From: Maratus speciosus
Taxonomy: Eukaryota > Arthropoda > Arachnida > Araneae > Salticidae
Reading direction: 5' to 3'
Assembly (NCBI GenBank): GCA_963932465.1
Contig: OZ010789.1
Location: 595,397,581-595,461,580, forward strand
DNA length: 64,000 nucleotides
In this document: positions 11,946 to 22,278 of the stretch, piece by piece
Layout of the letters: every line of letters starts with the position of its first letter
Numbering within the stretch: the first letter of the stretch is position 1
The notes under the pieces: model-generated
The model's database searches: none
The model's input: only the letters and a program-made list of their open reading frames with translations
Told to the model about the DNA's origin: nothing
Translations under genes and position numbers: made by a program

Positions 11946-11947
<2 letters not shown>
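9843..11947. repeat. Tandem array, ~327-bp unit, 7 copies
   Basis: Units begin near 9843, 10167, 10502, 10830, 11156, 11483 and 11810, giving periods of 323-335 bp. Each unit has an ATGGCCGCCATTTTGAAACA block, a GAACTCGGTCGAGACAT block, a CATCCAAATCGGTTCATAAA block and a TATAACTCAGCCATTTTTTA block. The last unit is partial and runs into (TA)n. The three rightmost units are nearly identical, while those to the left drift progressively. There is no open reading frame across the unit. It may be a minisatellite inside a larger mobile element. Confidence 0.95.

Positions 11948-12011
<64 letters not shown>
11947..12011. repeat. (TA)n microsatellite
   Basis: About 65 bp of TA repeats with one GATA interruption, directly at the right end of the 327-bp array. 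Confidence 0.95.
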
Positions 12012-12013
<2 letters not shown>

Positions 12014-12770
12014 ATTTTGAACGGAGGGTGGTTTCGGGGTCTGGGGGTCATGATCGATGAAAATATACCAAAATTTTTTGAAATCGCTTTCCTCCGAACG
12101 GCTGCAATAGGTAGCTTTTTTGTAAAGAAAGCTACCTAAAAGATGTGTGGTTGTATCAAATATCTGTTGATTAGTGCCAATATAGCGTACACAATATTGC
12201 ACGTACTACTATATTAGGTGACACTACAAGTCAAACCCGAGTATTCGTTCACAACTTTAACGGTAATAATGATATTTATCCTATATATTAAACAGTCTTT
12301 CTTTACTTTGTGAAAAATACCACGCGATGTCCACTGTAATAACGTCAGTGATCCATGTGTACCGCGAGCTACAATCCAAATTACGAAGTGCGTAGGTCTT
12401 GTGTGTTTTCGACTCAGATACGGAGGGAATTTTGGGAAATTATCAAAAGCTTGCTTTCTGAGCTGTACTTTATATATATATATATATGTTATATAAAAAT
12501 TTTACCTTTTTCTATTCATTTAAATTATTCTAAATTGCCGGCCTATTCATTATTTCCTTTTTTTTTTAATACGCTCTATTATTTATTTCTAAATAAATTC
12601 CTGTATTTTTAAAAACGCGTATCTTAATAATAGATTTATTCCAAAACATACTCTAAACTTTTAATCCCTTCATTAATTTTTATCGTCTACCAAACTGTAA
12701 AGTTCTGAACGCAGTTACTTATTTTTCGAATATTTATCAAAGACATTTTTACTTTTTTATTCTATTTCAT
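12012..12770. other. Unassigned stretch
   Basis: Contains a small inverted repeat, AGGTAGCTTTTTTGTAAAG with AAAGCTACCT near 12109-12138, and a short (AT)n near 12471. No coding content recognised. Confidence 0.4.
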
Positions 12771-12774
12771 CTCA

Positions 12775-13180
12775 TTTTCCCGCTCGCGAGGCTTTCACAT
12801 CGAAATCATTCCATTAGCGGTGCTGGGATTCTTTCCTGTGACGTTTCTTGATCGCTCTCCATTGGCTGAGTGTCGGATCCCAGTTTCACTTCGAGGCTCG
12901 TTCGTGATTTTCGTTGGTTTAGCTTGAAGTTGTCATTTCAATCGGAATTCCTCCGCGCATTCTCATAAATAGCGAGAGCATGAACTCAGAACGAGAGATT
13001 TTTGTTCTGTGATTGTTTACAAAACCTGTTACCCGGTGTCCTTAGCCATGTGGAATATTCATTTCGTAAATTAACATATATTTAGCATAATTAGTTTATG
13101 CTCGAGTGAAATGCTCTGATTTCTCATCTGCGGGAATTGTTCAGTGTTGGTATGTTCTGATGGAATAAACAGTTGTTCTA
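12775..13180 (+). promoter_or_regulatory. GC-richer island, possible promoter or solo LTR
   Basis: This is locally much less AT-rich than its surroundings. It has a TATA-like CATAAATAGC at about 12965-12974 and an AATAAA at about 13162 roughly 200 bases later, an order that would suit a solo LTR (promoter, short R/U5, polyadenylation signal). No TG...CA ends, target duplication or open reading frame was established. A host promoter with a 5' exon is the alternative. Low confidence. Confidence 0.25.
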
Positions 13181-13920
13181 TGACTACGTTTCCATGTGTT
13201 TAATTGGGAAAACCTCATATTTCTTCATACGCCTTTTTTCGCCACTCAAGCTGCCTTGTTTTCATAATGAAATAATAAGTGTTTGATTGGAGTATACCAA
13301 TATTATCATCGCTCAACAGCTGCTATATTTTCAGAGTTGATACCTCCGCTAGCAATGCTTGTGCTAAGTGGTAGGATTGCTTACAACATCACCAACGGCT
13401 AATTAAAATGTGGTATGATTCCAGTAATACGTAATAAGCACGATTTCAACTACAACCATTAAATTGTTTCGGAACATATATATATACTTATATGTATGCG
13501 TGTGTGTGTGAAGTGATAATAAAATGAATTACTCATCATAAACATCTTAACGATTATTAATATTTATTAAATTAAGCTTCCAAAATATAAGTTCATAGAC
13601 ATGTTTGATGATTACCGAAAGCAATAAGGTCTAATTATTTTTTTAAAGGTGACAGTTAATAGATTCAGGATTATATTATGTTAAAATCATAATTAATGTC
13701 AAAATAAGTATTTAATGATTACATTTAAATCATAAATACTAATTAACTTTTCTCTGTTTGACATTCATTATACCATTTAGAGCATATATTACAATTACCC
13801 GTCAAATTCCGAAATGAATATTGGTGCTTCAATTGGGTTAGGGAAAACTTTATTGCTGCCATATAATAACATAAATAAAATGTATAAAAGGTGGCGAAGG
13901 ATTGTACTTTGGGCCGATAT
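13181..13920. other. AT-rich spacer
   Basis: Short TA and TG runs near 13480-13510; otherwise nothing assignable. Confidence 0.4.
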
Positions 13921-13968
13921 ATTAAGAAAAAGAAACAACGTATAAAGGCACAAATAAAATATGTTTAA

Positions 13969-14015
13969 AAGCACACAGCTGTTTCAAAACCTCTGAGGTT
14001 TCTGCATCAGTGCTT
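13969..14015 (-). ncRNA. Hammerhead-like motif in left arm
   Basis: Minus strand: AAGCA, CTGATGC, a helix II with AAACC/GGTTT, GAAAC, AGCTGTG, TGCTT. It is the inverted counterpart of the motif at 15436-15484. The core A following CTGATG is changed to C and the cleavage triplet reads GTG, so this copy is predicted inactive. Confidence 0.5.
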
Positions 14016-14249
14016 AAAATAAAAGTAAAATTAATACATTGTGTAAAAAAAAGGGGGGGGGGGATGGACAGAGAGTCAGAAAGGCATACTTTTCAGCTCT
14101 ACTGCCAACGGTGAAATGCGACATACAACTGACAAACAGCTACGGAGTCGATCTCACGCACATACACAGGGAGACCAATCAAAATCACCCAACTGCTCCG
14201 GAAGAGTTCAAACTTATAAGGAGAAAAAGGGGGGGGGGAGTGAAGGGAA

Positions 14250-14472
14250 TTATAGAAAAATAAACCATATCTTTGAAAAATTGGGCGTACTGGATAAATC
14301 GTTAACTAAACTGTTTGAATTTTTCCATATGTGATAGGCTTCCCAGAAGTCAAGATCGTAAATTGAAGTACATTTTTGTATTATGGAGGCTTCGTAAAAT
14401 TTAAAATTATGGTTGTTGGACCAGCAGTGGTTGGCAATAGCGGAAAGTTTGATATCACAATTTTTGATTCAC
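14250..14472 (-). pseudogene. GIY-YIG endonuclease C-terminus, inverted copy
   Basis: The minus strand reads without a stop from NCDIKLSAIANHCWSNNHNF through LDFWEAYHIWKNSNSLVNDL to PNFSKIWFIFL and a TAA at 14250-14252. This is the conserved C-terminal region of the Penelope-like GIY-YIG endonuclease. Both Trp/Leu-type positions that are stops in the right arm are intact codons here (TGG at each). It has no start and is cut off at the inner edge of the arm, so it is only a fragment. Confidence 0.8.
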
Positions 14473-15193
14473 ACTACTGTTTACCGCAAACCATTCGCAG
14501 TATCCTTACCCCCACATCGCCTTTCATCCCATCCACCTAATCAAAAGTTGGCTGCCTTAACAGTTATGTCTACAAGGCTTTAAATATTTGTTCTTCCGAC
14601 AGTTTACTAAAAGCAGAATTAGACAACATTAAATCAATTGCCATTGATCGAGGTTTTACAGCTGAAATCGTCGATTCCATTTATAATAAACTAAGTAAAC
14701 GTACTCAATCCAAGGCTAATACTGTCAGTAATGAAAATTGAATTATACTCCCATATTTTCCGAAAATAAGCCATCAAATTTCTAAAATCTTGTCAAAATT
14801 TGACTTTAAAGTAGTTTATACTCATTTTAATAAAATTCAATTCACAAATCTGAAACATCCAATTGATAGTTTTTCAAATTGGGGTATTTACAGGATATCT
14901 TGCGAATGCAACAAAATGTACATTGGTCAAACGAAGCGAGCCTTTAAGATCCGTTTGGGGAGCATAAAACTTGTGTTAAAAATTGTGATATTGAACGTTC
15001 CGCTATTGCCAACCACTGCTAGTCCAACAACCACAATTTTAAATTTTCCGAAGCCTCCATAATACAGAAATGTACTTCAATCTACGATCTTGACTTCTGA
15101 GAAGCTTATTACACATGGAAAAATTCAAACAGTTTAGTTAACGATTTATCCTGTACGCCCAATTTTTCAAAGATATGGTTCAATTTTCTATAA
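14471..15193 (+). pseudogene. Penelope-like RT C-terminus plus GIY-YIG endonuclease
   Basis: Penelope-like elements copy themselves with a reverse transcriptase fused to a GIY-YIG nicking endonuclease. The fragment opens at HTTVYRKPFAVSLPPH (late RT/thumb region) and continues through SSDSLLKAELDNIKSIAIDR and ILPYFPKISHQI. It then reaches the endonuclease: GIYRISCECNKMYIGQTKRA at about 14883-14942 supplies the GIY and YIG triads and the following Arg-rich helix. The end is DLDF-EAYYTWKNSNSLVNDL and a TAA at 15191. Lesions are a frameshift near 14559, TGA at 14739, a frameshift near 14950 and stops TAG 15020 and TGA 15098. The RT catalytic core is absent. Identification is firm. Confidence 0.9.
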
Positions 15194-15435
15194 TTCTCTT
15201 CGCTCCCTCCCCCCCCCCTCCCTTTTTCTCCTTCTAAGTTTGAACTCTTCCGGAACAGTTGAGTGATTTTGATTGGTCTTCCTGAGTATGTGCGTGAGAT
15301 CGACTACGTAGCTGTTTAATCAATCGTATGTCGCGTTTCACCGTTGGCAGTAGAGCTGAAAGGTACGCCTTTCTGACTCTCTGTCCATTCCCCCCCCCCT
15401 TTTTTTACACGATGTTTTAATTTTCCTTTTATTTT

Positions 15436-15485
15436 AAGCACTGATGAGGAAACCTCAGAGGTTTTGAAACAGTTGTATGCTTTTA
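15436..15485 (+). ncRNA. Hammerhead-ribozyme-like motif in right arm
   Basis: AAGCA (15436-15440), CTGATGA (15441-15447), an extra base, helix II built on GAAACC/GGTTTT, GAAA (15466-15469), C, a 2-bp helix III with a short loop, GTA (15475-15477) and TGCTT, which pairs with AAGCA as helix I. It lies about 240 bp downstream of the endonuclease stop, where Penelope-like elements are known to carry hammerheads. GTA is an allowed cleavage triplet. The extra base before helix II is shared with the motif at 7804-7855. Confidence 0.6.
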
Positions 15486-15530
15486 AACATATTTTATTTG
15501 TGCCTTTATACGTTGTTTCTTTTTATTAAT

Positions 15531-15964
15531 AAATAAAATGTGTTTACCTATTAAATCAAAGATCCTATCTATTTTGACACGATCTCTCTCTACTGGAAAA
15601 TATTCTAAATTTTTAACAAGTCTCAGATGCTTCCACATAGAGCTAATTCTTTAGAGATTTGAGAATGCTCTAATAGATGCAAGATGTGATTCATGAAAAA
15701 TATGGTGTCTCGGGACATCCGAATAACGGCCAATTACACTGTGTCTTCCAACTGATAAGCATTTAGTTCAAGGATTGAGGTTTCGAGTCAAATTAATTTA
15801 TTAACGCTGCTAAGAAACTCGCAACTATGTGGATATAAACTATATAAATTCTTTCGGATGGATAAGAACCCTGAACCCCGGAAATAGGCGGATTTACTAC
15901 ATACACACATAATAATACATATATTGTTTCTCCAATGCAACACGTTGATTTGAGTTGATTTTGA
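15531..15964. other. Unassigned stretch
   Basis: Ordinary AT-rich sequence without repeats or coding signals that I recognise. Confidence 0.35.
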
Positions 15965-16174
15965 ATGGCCATCAGTGTTGCCAGATTGGGGACTTTTTTG
16001 TCCCCAAATTGTTGATTGTCACAGCTTTTTTTTTAAATAGAAATATTCGGCCTATTTAAAAATAGATTAAAAATTCTGAAAAATAAGGCGAATAATACTA
16101 TTTTAAAAAAGTGGTGACAGTAAAATAATCTGAATTTAAAAAAAAGTTCCCAATTTGGCAACACTGATGGCCAT
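15965..16174. mobile_element. hAT-type MITE with 8-bp target duplication
   Basis: ATGGCCAT flanks both sides (15965-15972, 16167-16174). The inner ends are inverted: CAGTGTTGCCAGATTGGGGA at the left and its near-complement at the right. An 8-bp duplication and CAGTG ends are hAT traits. The 194-bp element has no coding content. Because ATGGCCAT is its own reverse complement, it could also be read as an extension of the terminal repeat. Confidence 0.85.
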
Positions 16175-16365
16175 GCATAACATGAGAGTCTTTTCATTCA
16201 AAATTGTGGAATATAGGTAATTCGTGATCAGAAACCTTTATTTTTGTAACTTTCATTTAAATAGTTTTTGTCTCCTGCTTCTGTCTACTACTGTTTCGGG
16301 TGTTGCTGTATTAGTAGCTTTTCTATAAACAAACGAATGAAAGAGTACGTATTTGTTTAATTAAC

Positions 16366-16552
16366 CTACAGCAATTTCCGGCGTATAATCCACAGATCAA
16401 AGAATTCTGTTTGAACCCAGATTTTTTTTTCAGTAATTGAAGACAAATATTTACCGCGATTTAAAAGATTAAATTTTATTTATTTTTTTTAAATTCTGGG
16501 TCGTAACATGATTGTTTGGTTCGCGGATTATACGACGGAAATTACGGTATTA
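16366..16552. mobile_element. Short MITE (~185 bp)
   Basis: The left ACAGCAATTTCCGGCGTATA and the right, inverted, ACCGTAATTTCCGTCGTATA form terminal repeats of about 30 bp around an AT-rich centre. Flanking TA is possible. Family not identified. Confidence 0.75.
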
Positions 16553-17802
16553 CCATACCAACCAATCTTCAAAGTTTCTTTTAAATTAAAATAATTAAAT
16601 TCTTGTTTTATAAATGAAGCCATATAATAACCCCGTATAAACAAGACATATTGTTTTTAATAAATTTTCTGGAGATGCGTACTTTAGGGTTGCCAATTTG
16701 GCCTCCATTTTTAATATGAAATTTCAAATTCCTATCGGAAGTTCGGAAAGAAGAATTTTAACTTTATGTAGTCACGAAATGTATCTTATTAAATAAAGTA
16801 AAAAATACTGTACTTAATTTCTGGTATCGACTCGAAATTTGGGAATAAAACTGGAGGCCAGACTTACAGCCTGACGTAATTCATTTTATATAAAATCAGT
16901 TTTCAAATCCAAGAGGACATTGGGAATTTTCACTATTATTTACTTGATTATCGCAAGGCATTTAATATGTCATAATTGTATAATATAAACTGCAAATAAT
17001 CAGTTATTAATTAAAATCTAGAATAAACTTTCTTCGGTCAAATTTTAGAGCCAAACATATCGATTTTATGAAAATGGACAACTTATGTACACCTGAAAAT
17101 TATTTAGAAATTTTTGTGAAGAAAAAATCCTACATAACCTTTATTTTTTCAAGAACAACATATATTGAGAAGCTAGAATTACGGATGGAATATTAATGTT
17201 TAAAAAATTATTACAGTACCTCTCTAAAAAAAATACCATTAAATAAAGCTCTCAAATTACATGGTTAACAGTTACTCTCTTTCCCTAGGATTTATTAATA
17301 ACTAATTAGAGCAAACGTTGCAATACTCCTAATTACAAACTTTTAAATTACGATTCACACTTTATTTTAACAGCATTATCGGTTTTCAATTAAACATGAA
17401 TTTTCAATTTTCCAAATGCATACAATTTCCATTCCTATTTAAGCACAGTTATATTATTAATTTAAATGAGATTATTTGAAGAATCATTCATTAAACACTC
17501 TCATTCAATTCAGTATTTCTAAAAGTTAAGTGTCATCGTATTAAGAAAACATTCAGAACACTTTTCTGAATGTAAAAGTTAAATAATTTAAACTTTTGTA
17601 ATAGCTTTAAAATGCCTTAAAAGTTCAAAGTTTTATCAATTGAGTAGTTTTGCTTCATTAGCTCGTCTGTTTTAACTATTCATATAAAATTTCAAAGCAT
17701 ATAGTAGTTAGCCATTTGCTTAAACTTATTCAATAAACAAAAATATAAACGCACAAAACTGTGTAAAAAAGAATATCTGATGATCAAGATTGAAAATAAT
17801 TC

Positions 17803-17833
<31 letters not shown>

Positions 17834-17867
17834 ATGAATTTAATGTACACGACAACACATTTGCTGT
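16553..17867. other. AT-rich spacer
   Basis: Over 1.3 kb of AT-rich sequence ending in a (TA)n tract at 17811-17835. No gene, inverted repeat or tRNA-like signal seen. Confidence 0.4.
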
Positions 17868-17871
17868 TTAA

Positions 17872-19617
17872 CCCTTATGTCAACAACTGGGTAGCTTTTT
17901 ACACTTTTCAACCCGATATCAGTGTGTTAACAACAAAATAATCAAAAATGAGTTTATATTCCCAGTATTTGTGGTATTCATTGTCTATTAGTATAATCAC
18001 TTAAAAACTTCGAATTCTTTTTATTATTATTTCTGGACGTTGAACATCTTTATGTCTTTAATCAATGACCAGGGTACCCGGGTACCCATACAAATTTTTG
18101 TGGAAAAAAACCAAAAAGTTGAGAAAAAAAACCAAAAAGTAGATTATTTAGGTTAAGATGAATAAAACATGAAATTTATTAGAAAATGTGAGTTAGGCAC
18201 ATAAAAAAAAAATTCATTTACCTGAAATTGTACATGTTGAGACAAGCTTTACAACAGGAAATGGTGTACAAATGTACATAGTGGCTTTCTTCATTACTTA
18301 CATGCATTTTTGTTTTTTAAGCCATTTCTGAGGCTCTAACAAGCACATCTGACAAACACCAAGTACTTTTATCCTTACTGTTTCACCTCGTTCTTTGTCC
18401 TGTGTGCTGAACGTATTTCAGCTTCAAATACGGGGAAAGATTTTCTAAGTATACCTTCAATTCCCGATTAGGTCAAAAAATCTCATAGCCTGTTCATTTT
18501 GTGATTCATTCTATGTTACATTCTTGAATTTCTGGAAGACTAAAGATCTCACCTAATTCCCGAAAAAACTGGCGGCGATTGTTTGTTTTATGGCTAACTA
18601 TATCATTATATGCAGTATGTAAAATGTAAGCAGCAAGTGCTGCAAAACTCACATTATTGAAAAATGCAAATGTCAATCTACTCGTACGCTTATGTGTTGT
18701 ATATCGCTCCAATAATTTATCAATAATATCAACTCAATATTTCGTTTCATTAAAAATATAATTCATTCTAAATTTCTCTTTCTGTCCTGTGATGGTTTTA
18801 TCATGATGCATAGCAGACGTTAGAATGGCAACTTTGTTCCTTTTTAGAATGTACGAATAAATACTTACATCATCATAAAATCCAAATTCTGTGGATAAAA
18901 CCTCACGCGATTTACATGGTCTCATTTCAAGAGCAATATAAGGTTCGTTTCTTTTTAAAGTGCCTCGATTATGTGCTTCCAGGATAATAAATGCTGGGAC
19001 AAAGAAAAATAACAGAAAAGGTGTCCATGGTGATGTTTCGTCCAGAATTCTTGAATAGATCACCCAAGTCAAATCTTTCGTCATGGTATATTTCAGGATC
19101 TGTACCTGTTTTTCCGGTGTATAATTGGCCGTCGAGAAGATAATAAATTTTTGCATCACATGCCCACTTTATTTTGAACCCATATTTAGACGGCATAGAT
19201 GGAATATATTAGGTGAATCCTGATATTACTTGATACGAAAATACCTGCTCGTCAACCGTTAAGTTTTCCGTCTAGTTGTATTTTTTTCAACAGGTTATGA
19301 TTTAGCATTTTCCATAAATTACGAATTGCTGCATCTTTATAAGACGTTCCACTCGTGTGTTCTGGTTGTAAAACCGAATAAATCTAAGAATATTAAAGAA
19401 TCGGTTTACACTCATACTTGCTTGATATATTAGTTTTGAGTTTGTTTTAGAATTTGATAATGTGTGATCTTTGTTTCAATTGTATGCACCTAAAGTAATT
19501 AATATTCCTAAAAGTGCGTTATGGTATTCTATGGCGCGTGTATATTAAAATCGCAGCAGGTACCAGGGTACCCTGGTCATTGGATACAAGGGAAAAATTT
19601 TATCATTGACATAAGGG
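17872..19617 (-). mobile_element. piggyBac-family transposon
   Basis: Exact TTAA duplications flank it at 17868-17871 and 19618-19621. The ends are CCCTTATGTCA and its reverse complement, matching the CCYT start of piggyBac elements. Subterminal inverted blocks near 18063-18087 and 19560-19585 share TGACCAGGGTACCC and related GGTACC palindromes. The 1746-bp body is occupied by a broken transposase on the minus strand. It is shorter than a typical complete piggyBac element, so the N-terminal part of the gene is probably deleted. Confidence 0.93.
18218..19545 (-). pseudogene. piggyBac transposase pseudogene
   Basis: piggyBac transposase excises and inserts at TTAA through a DDD catalytic core. 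In order on the minus strand: ALLGILITLGAY; MSVNRFFNILRFIRF (the usual MSRNRF-like motif); TVDEQVFSYQ with a conserved Asp; IPSMPSKYGFKIKWACDAK; YTGKTGTDPE; SGRNITMDTF with the next catalytic Asp; and HKRTSRLTFAFFNNV of the late core. Near the 3' end lies a cysteine-rich region, VLGVCQMC then SCCKAC, as in the C-terminal zinc-binding domain. Several frameshifts and stops split it. It lacks the acidic N-terminus and cannot make a full enzyme. Confidence 0.9.
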
Positions 19618-19621
19618 TTAA

Positions 19622-20990
19622 AAGGAATTTTACGTACTATTTATTTTTTTCTGCTTTTTGATGTTAGTTAAAGAATTACTTTCAATTTGTGATTTCTACA
19701 CAAAAACATAGGCAATTACTTTTTGTTCATGTCAAGAATAGTATTTTTTTTTCCTTTTCCGGTATTCGATGCTTGGTAGCTGAGTGATTAGTATATTATG
19801 TTGCGACACTACAAATCCGAGATTCGGCTTCGTGTTTAAAAAAGGGCTCAAAGTTTCATCCCAATGGACATGGAATGCGTACCAATCTGGCAATCATGCC
19901 TCTGAATAGCAGAATTAGAAATTCCATGTCAAGCGAATCATTTGACAATGAACTGCATTATAAGCACATCGCCCGACGCTGAATAGTGGAAAAGGTGGCG
20001 CGATGCGGATTCGGACGTTCCATTCATTCAGTTACTGATTTAAACGGTAGCAGAACCGATGGGAAAAATCCAGCCAGAAAAAAAAATAAAACAGAAATGT
20101 ATAACTTTAAATATCGAGCACTGTGTACGAGAGGCCGTTAATTACGTAAGACGACCGTGGTGGTTTCGTGATTATTGTGGCTTTCGATTCTCACACCGCT
20201 CTTTCCTATGCGGTACTTTAATATACCCGGTTTTTTAATTAAAAAAAAAAAAAAAAACGCAGTGTGAGCTCAAAGATCCGGCACTCCGAAATCCAGAAAC
20301 TAAGTCATTTTCCCTTCACCCTATATTTTAGAGTTCAAACATACGAGATACAGAAAAATATCAGTTGTTTATGTTGTATTTGATTTTTAATAATTACTAT
20401 GAAGAATACACACCATTTTTTAAATATTAGTACATTTAAATATTTTTTTCAAAATATTTTTTTTAGCTATAAGTATGATAAAATATTAAAACGTTAATAT
20501 GAAATGGTCTTTTAAAACAAAAATACGAAATACTTTTATCGATCTACATAAGAACAAGTTAAGTTTAAAATTTTCGGATCCTGTATTTTTTTTCTTTTGT
20601 ATCCTAAGCAAAAAAATAAATGGCACAGAAAAGTGAATTATGATAGCTTGAAGAAATTTAATTCAAATAGTTTTATAAGCAGGGGGTATTTTTATACTAC
20701 AATACCGTTAAAATGAAAAAAAATAAAAACATGTGTACCAAACATGTATGAAATGCTCATAAGACTAATAAAGTACTGATATATCTGCACAAATATAAAT
20801 ATATACTTTTCCCCCCTCAAACGACAGCTAATGATTAACTAACGTAAAAAACAAATCAGTTTCAGTTTCAAGCCGTTTCGGTCGTCCACATATTAAAGGC
20901 CATTTTAAAATAAAATAAAAAAAAAAATAAGTTTTTGTTTTCTGGAATTAAAAAAATAATTTTATGTTTTGTGAAAAAAAAAAAAAAAGA
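19622..20990. other. Mixed spacer with two weak tRNA-like patches
   Basis: Around 19770-19835, GGTAGCTGAGTGATTAGTAT followed by GAGATTCGGCTTC, and around 20150-20205, GTGGTGGTTTCGTGATTATT followed by CTTTCGATTCTC, resemble A-box/B-box pairs of old tRNA-derived SINEs. An A-rich tract follows the second at 20240-20256. The evidence is weak. The remainder is AT-rich and unassigned. Confidence 0.3.
20903..20985 (+). repeat. A-rich repeat, also at 27060-27140
   Basis: A block of about 80 bp containing TAAGTTTTTGTTTTCTGGAA and TTTATGTTTTGTGAAA recurs almost unchanged at 27060-27140. It abuts the left copy of the 162-bp repeat below. Confidence 0.85.
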
Positions 20991-21152
20991 AAAGTCATTA
21001 AATTAACATTAAACATTTCGAACTTGTTAAAAGGTCCTCTTCTGAAATATAAATAAACATAAATTCACGAGAGATAAAATAATTTAACTTTCTGTTGAGA
21101 ACACGTGTCACAAACATTTAAACACGGTTGTGGGTATTTAAGAGAGTTTAAA
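20991..21152 (+). repeat. 162-bp direct repeat, left copy
   Basis: Identical base for base to 21593-21754. It contains AACATTTCGAACTTGTTAAA and GAGAACACGTGTCACAAACA. The 440 bp between the copies have no protein similarity. The repeat lacks TG...CA ends, so an LTR of a miniature retrotransposon is not supported; a recent duplication or assembly artefact is possible. Confidence 0.95.
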
Positions 21153-21592
21153 GCCAGATTGCTAAGTGGCAACACTACTTGAAAACAAATATGGCCACCT
21201 GTTGTTTACATGTGTACTGGAACCAATGCTGGAGATTATGGATTTCCTACGAGCAGTGTTCTTTCTGGCTTTTGACCAACATTTCTGATTTGGCGAATAA
21301 GAAATAAAAAACAGTAGCCAACTGAAAATTAACCTCTGAAATTCGCATTATAATTTCTTTAACTTAACGAAAATCATTTTAGATTTTTTGTTTTCCAGCG
21401 GGCTTTTTTTTCATAGTCGCGGTACTATTCTACTAACCTTCTGTAGTTAAGTAACGTGTACAGTGGTGCATGTAGATAGATGCTTGTCTTGAAGATTGGC
21501 GGGAAAATGTCGTAACAATAAATAACATAACGATGTTTAAAAACAAATAAAAAAAATACAGATAATTTAAATAAACATTTTAAAAGAACATG

Positions 21593-21754
21593 AAAGTCAT
21601 TAAATTAACATTAAACATTTCGAACTTGTTAAAAGGTCCTCTTCTGAAATATAAATAAACATAAATTCACGAGAGATAAAATAATTTAACTTTCTGTTGA
21701 GAACACGTGTCACAAACATTTAAACACGGTTGTGGGTATTTAAGAGAGTTTAAA
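21593..21754 (+). repeat. 162-bp direct repeat, right copy
   Basis: Exact copy of 20991-21152, offset 602 bp. A diverged, inverted partial copy appears to lie near 27270-27345 (CTCTCGTGAATTTG...AACAAGTTCGAAACG). Confidence 0.95.
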
Positions 21755-21955
21755 ATATGTTACTTCATTCACTATTTTTAGGTGTGTTCGTAATTATGCA
21801 AATATCTAGCACCTATAGTCGTCGTTCAGTCCGTCTGTCTGTCTAAATGTCAGTCTCTCCGGCCGTCTTCATATAAAAGCTCAAAAACTACCCAACGAAA
21901 TCGTTTGACATTTAAAATATATAACTGCTGCATGCACTCTAAACTGAAATGTCTG

Positions 21956-22165
21956 AAATTCAGACACTTAAGTGTCTGAAACGCAGTGTTCAATTTTCAG
22001 ACGTTTTAAAATGTCTGAAAATTATCAGACACTTCTTGTGTCTGAATTTCAGACACTTAAGTGTCTGAAACAAGAGTGTTCGTTTTTCAGACATTTTAAA
22101 ATGTCTGAAAATTTTTAGACACTTCTTGCATCTGAATTTCAGACATTTCAAATGTCTTAATTGCG
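21956..22165. repeat. Palindromic TTCAGACA/TGTCTGAA array
   Basis: Two tandem units of 89-90 bp (from 21956 and 22045) and part of a third. Each unit is built from inverted TTCAGACA and TGTCTGAA words, such as TTCAGACACTTAAGTGTCTG. The RNA or single strand could fold into several hairpins. A diverged relative lies at 26490-26710. Confidence 0.88.
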
Positions 22166-22278
22166 GCCATCTTTGAGAGCCGGTTTCCTCCCCACCACCA
22201 CCACCAATATGAAGCCATCTTTGACCACTTTTCTTTCTAAGCCACATACGCAGCCATATTTGACCACATTGAAACATT

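Larger units (their letters stand above)
13921..15530 (+). mobile_element. Penelope-like element with 550-bp inverted arms
   Basis: A left arm (about 13924-14473) and a right arm (about 14979-15528) are near-identical inverted copies. Between them lies plus-strand sequence coding for the C-terminal part of a Penelope-like reverse transcriptase and the GIY-YIG endonuclease. The right arm continues that gene into its 3' end and a hammerhead-like motif. The left arm is the same 3' segment in opposite orientation. Penelope-like elements often carry rearranged terminal copies, so this looks like one partial element joined head-on to a second 3' fragment. Poly(G)/poly(C) runs (14050-14061, 14228-14238, 15208-15221, 15389-15401) sit at equivalent places in both arms. 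Confidence 0.88.

Noticed and set aside
14039..14334. Plus-strand frames with Gly runs
   Set aside because: They are antisense to the inverted endonuclease arm and depend on poly(G) tracts.
20991..21754. Miniature LTR retrotransposon (TRIM)
   Set aside because: The repeats lack TG...CA ends, no primer-binding site follows the left copy, no polypurine tract precedes the right copy and no target duplication was seen.
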